This document shows positions 1-7,142 of a DNA stretch of 64,000 nt, piece after piece. Made by a program: the position numbers and the translations under genes. Each line of letters starts with the position of its first letter. Positions within the stretch are counted from its first letter, which is position 1. The notes beneath the pieces are model-generated. The model made no database searches, was not told the origin of the DNA, and worked only from the letters and a program-made list of their open reading frames with translations. The stretch is from the NCBI GenBank assembly GCA_964506005.1, contig CAZDLX010000001.1, positions 8,452 through 72,451 of the forward strand, in the 5' to 3' direction. This stretch comes from UBA3940 sp964506005 (GTDB lineage Bacteria > Chloroflexota > Anaerolineae > Aggregatilineales > UBA3940).

Positions 1-141
1 GACACCGCGACCGGCCTCAGTTTCGCCATGGACCTCACACCTCTCATCGCAGACCCGTCGCTGGACATCACCGCCTACGTGCAGTCGTTCATCGACCAGT
101 TTGCGAATGACGTGCAGGGGTTGCTCTCCAGTGTGAGCTAA
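1..141 (+). CDS. C-terminal end of an unidentified protein
   Basis: An open frame enters from the left edge and ends at TAA (139-141), giving the last 46 residues of a protein whose start lies outside the window. The tail is acidic and helical, with no motif I recognise. It lies about 110 bp upstream of the sugar-binding lipoprotein on the same strand, so it may belong to the same sugar-uptake locus, for example as another binding protein. That is only a guess from position. Confidence 0.5.
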   Translation, partial: DTATGLSFAMDLTPLIADPSLDITAYVQSFIDQFANDVQGLLSSVS

Positions 142-249
142 CCATCCGACGAGTAAAGGAGTGTGACCGAGGCCAAACACTGATGAAACGGCTCTACCTG
201 CTGAGACAACTGTTTAGCACTTCCAAGACAAGTGTGGAGGAGAACCTTC

Positions 250-1665
250 ATGTCTAAGAAACTGTTTCTGGCGGTCCTGCTGATCGCTGCCCTGGTGCTC
301 TCTGCGTGCACCGCCGCCCCGCCGCCCGCCGAAGAACCGGCTGCCGAAGAACCGGCTGCTGAGGAGCCCGCCGCCGAGGAACCAGCCGCTGAGGAGCCTG
401 CTGAGGAGCCGGCGGCTGAGGAGCCTGCCGAGGAAGAACCGGCTGACGAAGAGCCGGCTGCCGAAGGCGAAGCCGTCACCCTGACGATGGGCTCCTGGCG
501 TGTGGACGACGTCGAGCAGATGAACACCATCCTCGCGGCCTTCACTGCCGAGCACCCGAACATCACCATCCAGTTCGACCCGACCAACCCGCCCGAGTAC
601 AACGCGGCGCTCCGCACGCAGCTTGAGGCTGGCACCGCGCCGGACCTCTTCTACCTGCGCTCGTTCGCGACCTCCCGCCAGCTCTTCGAGGAAGGCTTCC
701 TCGTCCCGCTCGACGACCTCGAAGGTCTGCAGGAGAACTTCTCCGAGGCCAATCTCTCGGCCTGGGCGACTGAGGATGGCGTGCCCTACGGCGTCCCGAT
801 GATCGCCGTCTCGCACGGCGTGTACTACAACGTCGACCTGTTCAACGAGGTGGGCGTGGAAGTGCCGGAGACCTGGGAAGAGCTGCTGACAGTTGCCCAG
901 ACGATCCAGGATGCCGGCTACACCCCGATCGCGAATGCGTCCGGCGACGAGTGGACCATCGCCGAGATCGTGTTCATGAACCTGGCACCCAACTTCATCG
1001 GCGGGCGTGAGGGCCGCCTGGCCTATCTCGAAGGCCAGCGCTGCTTCAACGACGAGAACACGGTAGCTGCCTTCCAGGCCGTCGCCGACATCGCCCCGTT
1101 CCTGCCCGATGGCCAGGAAGCCCTGACCTACTACGACAGCCAGCAGCTCTTCCTACTGGGCGAGGCCGCGATGTGGTTTGGCGGCTCGTGGGATATCCCC
1201 TTCTTCGAGTCCGAAGCGCCTGACTTCGAGTGGAGCATCTTCCCGGTGCCCGCGCCCGAGGGCCAGGACCAGGAGTACGTGACCTTCCACCTGGATGCCG
1301 GCATGGGCATCAACGCCGCTTCCGAGAACCAGGAAGCCGCCCGCACGTTCCTCGAGTGGATGACGACCGCGGACTTCGCCACGCTGCTTGGCAACGAGCT
1401 GCCTGGCTTCTTCCCGATCCACAATCAGGCGCCCCCGCTCGACAACGAGCACGCTGCGACCTTCATCGGCTTCAACGAGGGCCGTGAGACCGACGTGCGC
1501 TGGGCGTGGCCGGTGCTGCTCGACGGAGCGCCGGATGGCTACACCCTGATGCAGAACGGCGCGATCGCCGTGATCAACGGCGACATGACCCCGCAGGAAG
1601 CTGCGGACGCCCTGCAGGATGGCCTGGCTGAGTGGTATGAGCCGGCCCAGACCTGCGGCGGGTAA
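250..1665 (+). CDS. Carbohydrate ABC transporter substrate-binding lipoprotein
   Basis: This is the extracellular sugar-binding protein of the importer encoded by the next two genes. The 471-aa product begins with a lipoprotein signal peptide: Lys-Lys, a hydrophobic stretch, then the lipobox L-S-A-C with the lipidated Cys at residue 20. Residues 25-75 are a low-complexity tether of repeated A-E-E-P units, and the rest is a family 1 extracellular solute-binding domain of normal length. The ATG at 250 is chosen because GGAGGAG lies 8 bases upstream; an in-frame GTG at 232 would spoil the signal peptide. No ATPase gene follows, so the system probably borrows a shared MsmX/UgpC-type ATPase from elsewhere. 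The exact sugar cannot be read from the sequence; the SIS gene downstream hints at an amino sugar. Confidence 0.93.
   Translation: MSKKLFLAVLLIAALVLSACTAAPPPAEEPAAEEPAAEEPAAEEPAAEEPAEEPAAEEPAEEEPADEEPAAEGEAVTLTMGSWRVDDVEQMNTILAAFTAEHPNITIQFDPTNPPEYNAALRTQLEAGTAPDLFYLRSFATSRQLFEEGFLVPLDDLEGLQENFSEANLSAWATEDGVPYGVPMIAVSHGVYYNVDLFNEVGVEVPETWEELLTVAQTIQDAGYTPIANASGDEWTIAEIVFMNLAPNFIGGREGRLAYLEGQRCFNDENTVAAFQAVADIAPFLPDGQEALTYYDSQQLFLLGEAAMWFGGSWDIPFFESEAPDFEWSIFPVPAPEGQDQEYVTFHLDAGMGINAASENQEAARTFLEWMTTADFATLLGNELPGFFPIHNQAPPLDNEHAATFIGFNEGRETDVRWAWPVLLDGAPDGYTLMQNGAIAVINGDMTPQEAADALQDGLAEWYEPAQTCGG
328..465 (+). repeat. Degenerate 15-bp tandem repeats encoding the A-E-E-P tether
   Basis: About nine imperfect in-frame copies of a unit like GCCGAAGAACCGGCT lie just after the lipobox of the sugar-binding protein. 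Copies differ mainly at third codon positions, and some are shortened to E-E-P. They encode a flexible acidic linker between the membrane anchor and the binding domain. Confidence 0.85.
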
Positions 1666-1755
1666 TCTAACCGACCTGTGGCGGGGGCATGCTGCGGTGT
1701 GCCCCCGCCGCACTTCGCAGGCCTCTGTGCGCTGCTCGACAGGAGGCGCAATCGC

Positions 1756-2724
1756 ATGGATTTAACCGCCAGAAAACCAGAACGGAAAGCGGAAGTTGCC
1801 AGCCGCGCAGGCTACCTGAACCGCAGACGTTGGACGTGGGTGTTGTTCATGCTGCCTGCGGTTGCCGTCTATATCGGGTTCATGGCCTTCCCCCTCTTCA
1901 ACTCGATGCGCCTCAGCTTCTTCACAGGCCAGGGGCTGACGCCGGAGCGGTTCGTCGGCTTCGACAACTACGTCCGGCTGTTCACCAACGACCTGTGGCG
2001 CACGAGCTGGCTCAACGCGTTCGGCAACACGTGGATCTTCTTCGCCGTGCATATGCTGGTGCAGAACACGCTCGGGCTGCTGTTTGCCACGCTGCTCTCG
2101 ACGTCCATCCGCGGCCATAACATCTACCGCACGATCATCTTCGCGCCGGTCACACTCTCGACGCTGGTGATCGGCTTCCTGTGGCGGCTGCTGCTCAACC
2201 CGCAGTGGGGCGCGGTGAACCAGACGCTGGAGGCCGTTGGCCTCGAAGCGTGGACGCGACCCTGGCTGGGCGACCCAAAAGTGGCGCTGATCGTGATCGC
2301 GCTCGTGTCGTCGTGGCAGTGGGTGGGCCTGCCGACGATGATGTTCATGGCGGGGCTGTTGGGCATCCCCGAGGAAGTGACGGAGGCGGCGCGGGTTGAC
2401 GGCGCGTCATCCTGGCAGACGTTCTGGCGCATCAAGTTCCCGCTGCTGCTGCCCATTATCGGCATCGTCTCGGTGCTGACGTTTGTTAACAATTTCAACG
2501 CCTTCGACATCATCTTCGCGATGGCGGGCTCGCGCGGCGAGCCGGGCTACGCCACAGACATCCTGGGGACGTTCTTCTACCGGACGGCGATTGCCGGGGA
2601 GCACCCGGTGGCCCGGCCCGACATGGGCATGGGGGCTGCCGTCGCGACGATCACCTTCCTGGTGCTGCTCGTCGGCGTATCGCTCTGGCTGTTCTTCTCG
2701 CGCAAGCAGGAAGTCGAGCTGTAG
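1756..2724 (+). CDS. Carbohydrate ABC transporter permease (MalF/UgpA type)
   Basis: First of two inner-membrane permease subunits for the importer. The 322-aa protein has a basic N-terminus, about six hydrophobic segments and the EAA loop (E-A-A-R-V-D-G-A near residue 215) that contacts the ATPase. The size is typical of the MalF-like binding-protein-dependent permease family. The ATG at 1756 has AGGAGG nine bases upstream. An in-frame GTG at 1678 gives an extension that does not look like protein sequence and was not used. It follows the binding-protein gene by about 90 bp, and the second permease starts 9 bp after its stop. Confidence 0.95.
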   Translation: MDLTARKPERKAEVASRAGYLNRRRWTWVLFMLPAVAVYIGFMAFPLFNSMRLSFFTGQGLTPERFVGFDNYVRLFTNDLWRTSWLNAFGNTWIFFAVHMLVQNTLGLLFATLLSTSIRGHNIYRTIIFAPVTLSTLVIGFLWRLLLNPQWGAVNQTLEAVGLEAWTRPWLGDPKVALIVIALVSSWQWVGLPTMMFMAGLLGIPEEVTEAARVDGASSWQTFWRIKFPLLLPIIGIVSVLTFVNNFNAFDIIFAMAGSRGEPGYATDILGTFFYRTAIAGEHPVARPDMGMGAAVATITFLVLLVGVSLWLFFSRKQEVEL

Positions 2725-2733
2725 GAACACATT

Positions 2734-3561
2734 ATGAAACGCTTAAACCTCTCGACACTGGCTACGCACGCTGTCCTGATTATCTGGTCGGCGGTCGTGC
2801 TGTTCCCGCTGTGGACGATGCTGGTCAACTCGATTAAGCCCAAGCGAGACATCTTCCGCGATCCGTACGGCCTGCCTGAGACGATCACGTTCGACGGCTA
2901 CCGCAGCGCCTGGACGGATGGCCGCTTCGACCTGTATTTCGGCAACAGCATCACTGTCACCGTGCTGTCGCTGGCCCTCATCCTGATCCTGGGCTCGCTG
3001 GCGGCCTACGCCATCGCAAGCTGGAAGTCGCGGGCGTCGAATCTCATCTACCTCGGCTTCGTCGCTGGGCTGATGATCCCCATCCGGCTGGGCACCATCA
3101 ACATCTTCCAGACGATCCTGGCGCTCGACCTGAACGACAAGATCTGGGGCCTGATCCCGGTCTACGTGGCGATGGGCCTGCCGATTGCGACGTTTGTGCT
3201 CGTGCCGTTCATCCGGTCGCTGCCGGGCGATCTCGTGGACGCCGCGCGGGTGGATGGCGCCTCCGAGCTGCGCATTTACTCGTCGGTCATCATGCCGATG
3301 ATCCGGCCCGCGCTGGCCACGGTCACGATCTTCAACCTGATCCCGATCTGGAATGACCTGTGGTTCCCGCTGATCTTCATCCGCCAGCAGGAGGCGCGCA
3401 CCGTCATTTACGGCGTCTCGCTGCTGTTCGGCCAGTACCAGACGGACTGGACGCGCATCCTGAGCGCGCTGTCGCTCTCCGCCATCCCGCTGCTCGTCCT
3501 CTACCTGCTGATGTCCAAACAGTTCATCAAGGGCCTGACAGCCGGCGCGGTGAAAGGTTAA
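2734..3561 (+). CDS. Carbohydrate ABC transporter permease (MalG/UgpE type)
   Basis: Second permease subunit, 275 aa, with about six membrane segments and the EAA loop D-A-A-R-V-D-G-A followed by S-E-L near residue 170. It pairs with the MalF-like subunit to form the sugar channel. The stop at 3561 lies 11 bases before the ATG of the UroD-like gene, so the four genes from 250 to 4754 read as one operon. No nucleotide-binding subunit is present in this window. Confidence 0.95.
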   Translation: MKRLNLSTLATHAVLIIWSAVVLFPLWTMLVNSIKPKRDIFRDPYGLPETITFDGYRSAWTDGRFDLYFGNSITVTVLSLALILILGSLAAYAIASWKSRASNLIYLGFVAGLMIPIRLGTINIFQTILALDLNDKIWGLIPVYVAMGLPIATFVLVPFIRSLPGDLVDAARVDGASELRIYSSVIMPMIRPALATVTIFNLIPIWNDLWFPLIFIRQQEARTVIYGVSLLFGQYQTDWTRILSALSLSAIPLLVLYLLMSKQFIKGLTAGAVKG

Positions 3562-3572
3562 TCTCCCCGGTC

Positions 3573-4754
3573 ATGAATGGACGCGAACGGATCGCCCTCG
3601 CGATGCAGCACCAGACGCCGGACCGCGTGCCGGTGATGTGCCAGCTCGCCATCGGGCACTACTTTCTCAACACCGACATCAAGCCGCGCGACATCTGGTT
3701 CACGAGCGAGGGGTTCGCCGAGGCGCTTGTCACGCTGCAGCGGCGCTACCGCTTCGACGGCATCCTGATCAACCTGCCGGGCCGCCCCGAGAACCTGCTC
3801 GACGACGTGACCAGCATCGAGGCGACGGAGGAGGGCGAGTGGCTGACGTGGTCCAATGGCGAGAGGACCATCGTGCCGTGGGACGACAACGCCCACCACT
3901 ATCTCGCCGACGGCTCCGACCTGCCGCGCTTCGACTTCATGTCGATGGGCGTCGAGGACCTCGACCATATCGACGATTTCAGCGGCTACCTGTGGAACAT
4001 CTACCACATCCCCTGGCTGCCCGGTAAGACGGACAGGGGCCCGCTGAGCGAGGTGCCCGGCTACTTCTTCCGCACCATCGACCTCGTCAAAGAGAAGACC
4101 GGCGGCGAGGTCTCGGTGCACGGCGAGGTGTTCTCGCCGTTCACGCACTTCATGGAGCTCATCGGCTACGAGAACGCGCTGATGAGCCTGATGATCGATC
4201 CGGAGAAAGCGCACGCCCTGCTCGACCGGCTGACCGGCGCGGCGGTGGCGTGGGCCGTGGCCCAGGCCGAGCGCGGCGTCGATGCCGTGCTGATCTCGTC
4301 GGCGTTTGCGGGCGGCCCGCTGCTCTCGCCGGGCATGTACCGCGAGTTTGTGGTGCCGTACGAGCGCCGCGTCACCGACGCGGTGAAGGCCGCCGGCGTG
4401 CCGGTCTACACGCACACCTGCGGCAGCATCGGCGACCGGCTGGAGCTGATGGTCGAGACGGGCACGGAGGGTATCGATACGCTCGACCCGCCGCCGCTCG
4501 GCAATACCGAGCTGGCCGACGCCAAGCAGCGTATCGGCGAGCAGGTGTTCATCAAGGGCAACATGAACTCCGTCGAGCTGCTCCAGTTCACGGACGCGGC
4601 GCAGGTGGTCGAACACGCGACCGACCGCATCCAGAAGGGGATGCCGGGCAGCGGCTACATCCTGAGCTCGGCGTGCTCGGTGTCGCCCAAAGTCGAGCCG
4701 TGGAAGCTCGAACTCCTGACCCCTCTGGCTGAAAAGCTGGGCAAGTACGAGTAG
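3573..4754 (+). CDS. UroD/MtaA-like family protein of the sugar operon
   Basis: A 393-aa protein of the uroporphyrinogen decarboxylase superfamily. That family includes true UroD and the zinc-dependent corrinoid methyltransferases (MtaA, MtbA, CmuA). The N-terminus N-G-R-E-R-I-A-L-A and the T-P-D-R-V-P segment are typical. It keeps a possible zinc site of the methyltransferase branch: His281 and Cys283 (H-T-C-G-S) and Cys368 (S-S-A-C-S). It starts 11 bp after the permease gene and ends 9 bp before the SIS gene, with no heme or corrinoid genes nearby. A role in heme synthesis is therefore unlikely, and the real substrate is unknown. The start chosen is the ATG just after the permease stop. Confidence 0.82.
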   Translation: MNGRERIALAMQHQTPDRVPVMCQLAIGHYFLNTDIKPRDIWFTSEGFAEALVTLQRRYRFDGILINLPGRPENLLDDVTSIEATEEGEWLTWSNGERTIVPWDDNAHHYLADGSDLPRFDFMSMGVEDLDHIDDFSGYLWNIYHIPWLPGKTDRGPLSEVPGYFFRTIDLVKEKTGGEVSVHGEVFSPFTHFMELIGYENALMSLMIDPEKAHALLDRLTGAAVAWAVAQAERGVDAVLISSAFAGGPLLSPGMYREFVVPYERRVTDAVKAAGVPVYTHTCGSIGDRLELMVETGTEGIDTLDPPPLGNTELADAKQRIGEQVFIKGNMNSVELLQFTDAAQVVEHATDRIQKGMPGSGYILSSACSVSPKVEPWKLELLTPLAEKLGKYE

Positions 4755-4763
4755 GTATCATTC

Positions 4764-5671
4764 ATGGGTTTGAAAAGCGAGATACTTGAGCAGCCGCAGG
4801 TACTCCGGCATCTGCTGGAGTCGCAGGCAGAGCATATCCGGGAGGCTGCCGCCTTTATCCGGCGGCACGAGGTTGACTACGTCTTCCTCGCGGCGCGCGG
4901 CACGTCGGATAATGCGGGGCTGTACCTGAAGTACCTGTGGGGCGCGCACAACGGGCTGCCCGTAGCCCCGGCTGCGCCGTCGCTGTTCACGCTGTACGGG
5001 CAGCCGCCGCGCCTTGCGCGCGCGCTGGTCGCCGGCATCTCACAGTCCGGCCAGTCACCGGATATCGTCGCGGTGCTGCACGAGGGCAGGCGGCAGGGCG
5101 CACCGGCCATCGCCATTACCAACGACCCGACCTCGCCGCTGGCCCAGAACGCCGACGTCGTGCTCGACATCCAGGCGGGCGAGGAAAAAGCTGTCGCCGC
5201 GACGAAGACGTACACCGCCCAGCTTCTAACCATCGCGATGCTGTCTGCGGCGCTGGCGGAGGACGAGGCAGCCTGGGAGGCGCTGGCAGCGCTGCCGGGG
5301 TTCGTCGAGCAGGCCATCGAGCAGGACGGCGCGATAGCGCGCGCGGCGGAGCGTTATACCTTTATGCCGCAGTGCGTCGTGCTCGGGCGGGGCTACAACT
5401 ACGCCACAGCGGTCGAGTGGGCGCTCAAGCTCAAAGAGCTGACCTACGTCGTCACCGANNNNNNNNNNNNNNNNNNNNNNNNNNNNNNNNNNNNNNNNNN
5501 NNNNNNNNNNNNNNNNNNNNNNNNNNNNNNNNNNNNNNNNNNNNNNNNNNNNNNNNNNGCCCCATCGTCAGCATCGTGCTCGGGCAGCTCTTCGCCTACC
5601 ACCTGACGCGCGCCCGGGGCTTCGACACCGAGAAGCCGCGCGGGCTGAGCAAGGTAACCTACACGGAATAA
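4764..5671 (+). CDS. SIS-domain sugar-phosphate isomerase/deaminase (GlmS C-domain-like), split by an assembly gap
   Basis: Tandem SIS-domain protein like the isomerase half of GlmS or amino-sugar deaminases of the AgaS/NagB-II group. Visible motifs are A-R-G-T-S-D-N-A-G (residues 44-52), the phosphate-binding S-Q-S-G-Q-S-P-D (93-100) and E-E-K-A-V-A-A-T-K-T-Y (140-150). The scaffold gap at 5459-5558 interrupts the second SIS domain. After it, the typical family ending (L-F-A-Y-H-L, R-G-F-D, P-R-G-L-S-K-V-T) appears in a different reading frame, so the gap is not its true length. There is no N-terminal glutaminase domain. As last gene of the sugar operon it probably processes an imported amino sugar after phosphorylation. 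Confidence 0.88.
5459..5558. other. Assembly gap (100 N)
   Basis: Run of exactly 100 N inside the SIS-domain gene. The gene's frame differs on the two sides, so 100 is a placeholder length. Confidence 0.99.
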
Positions 5672-5675
5672 CGCC

Positions 5676-5701
5676 GGGGCGCTCAAGCGAGCGCCCCTCG
5701 T
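5676..5701. terminator. Hairpin terminator between convergent genes
   Basis: GGGGCGCTC and GAGCGCCCC form a perfect 9-bp stem around AAGC, followed by TCGTCTT. It lies between the stops of the SIS gene (+) and the Crp/Fnr gene (-), so it can serve both. Confidence 0.75.
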
Positions 5702-5702
5702 C

Positions 5703-6365
5703 TTACAGCGCCTGCAGTGCCTGCTCGTCGAGGACGCGCACGCACGGGTACGTCGCGCTGATAGTCCCCGCCTCGACGAGCTCCCTGAGCACCCGGTTCA
5801 GATGCCGCGATGTGACCCCCAGCAGCGAGGCAAGATCCTCTTTCGCCGGAAGCTCGACTTCGTCCGCGCCGGTGCTCTTCTGCTGGCTCAGGATGTACAC
5901 CGCCAGCCGGTTGACCACCGGCAGAACCTGGTGCTTGTAGAGCGCATCCTGCTTGTAGAGTTTGTCCCTGAGCTGGTCGATCAGGAAACGCAGGAAGCGC
6001 GGGTCGTCTGCGCCGTACCGCTCGACGATGGCGATAGGCAGCCCGAGCATTACCGCATCCTTCGTCGCGATGACGTTGCTTCTCACCCGCTGCTCGCTCA
6101 GAATCTCGAGATCGCCCAAGGCGGTGAACGGCGTCGAGAGTGCCAGAACCGCGAGCTTGCCGTTCTCGTGGTAGTGGCTGCACTGCACCTGCCCTTCGAC
6201 GAGGAAGTAGAAGTAGTGCTGCTCGTCCTCTTCATAGAAGACGTTGGTGTAGGCTGGAAAGTGAAAGAGCTGGAGGTGAGCCAGCATATCGTCGTTGAGA
6301 TAACTCGCCATGTTGTACCTGGCAACGTAGTACTCGACAGTCTTTGCCGCGTTTGCCACCCGCAT
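5703..6365 (-). CDS. Crp/Fnr family transcriptional regulator
   Basis: 220-aa regulator with an N-terminal cyclic-nucleotide-binding-type beta-roll (about residues 20-140), a long dimer helix, and a C-terminal winged helix-turn-helix (A-S-L-L-G-V-T-S-R-H-L-N-R-V-L, about 180-195). The phosphate-binding segment is not canonical: it reads L-G-D-L instead of G-E-L, followed by Q-R-V-R-S-N. Binding of cAMP is therefore uncertain, and it may sense another ligand, as YeiL-like proteins do. GGAGGG lies 7 bases before the ATG. It is convergent to the sugar operon. A perfect palindrome 60-73 bases upstream of its start may be its own operator. Confidence 0.9.
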   Translation of the reverse strand: MRVANAAKTVEYYVARYNMASYLNDDMLAHLQLFHFPAYTNVFYEEDEQHYFYFLVEGQVQCSHYHENGKLAVLALSTPFTALGDLEILSEQRVRSNVIATKDAVMLGLPIAIVERYGADDPRFLRFLIDQLRDKLYKQDALYKHQVLPVVNRLAVYILSQQKSTGADEVELPAKEDLASLLGVTSRHLNRVLRELVEAGTISATYPCVRVLDEQALQAL

Positions 6366-6424
6366 TTCGCCCTCCTCACAACCGCAAGCTGATCACATTC
6401 TACCTCAGCCGGATTTCGCGGCTC

Positions 6425-6438
6425 AGGACATATGTCCT
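6425..6438. promoter_or_regulatory. Perfect 14-bp palindrome upstream of the Crp/Fnr gene
   Basis: AGGACATATGTCCT is fully self-complementary and is extended by GCTC on the left and GAGC on the right, with one extra T. It lies in the 115-bp space between the Crp/Fnr gene (-) and the small ORF (+). The position and dimer symmetry suggest an operator. The sequence does not match the E. coli Crp or Fnr consensus. Confidence 0.5.
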
Positions 6439-6480
6439 TGAGCCCGTGTCGCGGCGGGTGTACCCTTCTGGGAAGAGAAG

Positions 6481-6720
6481 ATGCTTGACCGTTTACTGGT
6501 AGAAAGGACGAAGATCATGTCGCGCATGATCGAACTGCAGGCCGAGCGGGCGCTGTACGCACCGGCGGTGGACGTCGCAGAGGCGGCGCCGCCCCGGCTG
6601 GGAGACCTCAGCGACGAGGAGAAGGCCAAGCTGCGCCGCCAGATGTACGAGCGCATCGCACGCGGCCACGCCCTCGCCGAGGCGGAAAACGCGGCCCGCC
6701 GCAAGTGGCGGGGGCGTTGA
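6481..6720 (+). CDS. Small charged helical protein, unknown function
   Basis: A 79-aa frame rich in Arg, Glu and Ala, predicted mostly helical, with no membrane segment and no recognised motif. It could start at 6481, where GGAAGAG lies close upstream, or at the ATG at 6517, where AAAGGA lies at better spacing and would give 67 aa. It stands alone, divergent from the Crp/Fnr gene. The regular heptad-like spacing of Leu and Ile suggests a short coiled coil. I cannot name a family. Confidence 0.45.
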   Translation: MLDRLLVERTKIMSRMIELQAERALYAPAVDVAEAAPPRLGDLSDEEKAKLRRQMYERIARGHALAEAENAARRKWRGR

Positions 6721-7142
6721 TCCACCCTGCCCGGGCCGCGCAAGACAAATACAGCCAGGCAGCCAGGGCCGTTAAGTCGGCGCCACTGCCTGGCTGCTGT
6801 CTATGGCTCGGCGGCAGGCCCCACCATTTGCATCACGTCGCGGATCGTGGCGGCTACCTCCGCCCCACCGCTTTCGGTAACGGCGAGGGCGTCATGGTCT
6901 GCGCTGGCAATGCGCCGTTCGCCTCGCGTGGACAGCCCGACGAGGCTCTGCTGCCAGCCCTCCCACTGTTGCTGCTTCGACGTCAATAGACTGGCTGGAT
7001 TATGATGAAATACTGAGAAGCACACTGGACGAGTATGATATACTAAATGAGTCCTGTTACCTCAGGGCACTGCCACGTGCGCAGATTTCCCGGCAGACAT
7101 CGCCCCCTCCCCTCGCACTCCAGCCGGGCGGGAGTGATGACC
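6721..7142. other. Intergenic region without a convincing gene
   Basis: About 420 bp between the small ORF and the WD40 gene. Short frames on either strand have no protein-like composition or ribosome site. The only feature I support is the promoter-like element at 7036-7044. Confidence 0.5.
7036..7044 (+). promoter_or_regulatory. Extended -10 promoter element for the WD40 gene
   Basis: TGATATACT contains the TGn extension and a near-consensus -10 hexamer, TATACT. I see no clear -35 at 16-18 bases. It lies about 100 bases before the chosen ATG at 7143 and argues against the in-frame ATG at 7047, which would lie inside the promoter. Confidence 0.45.

Noticed and set aside
328..465. CRISPR-like array
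   Set aside because: The repeats are contiguous, in frame and coding for a linker, with no spacers.
5703..6392. Long plus-strand frames opposite the Crp/Fnr gene
   Set aside because: Their sequence is the G+C-rich mirror of a clear Crp/Fnr protein, with no ribosome site or domain.
6801..7025. 74-codon minus-strand frame before the WD40 gene
   Set aside because: No ribosome site, no family features, and it overlaps the promoter region of the WD40 gene.
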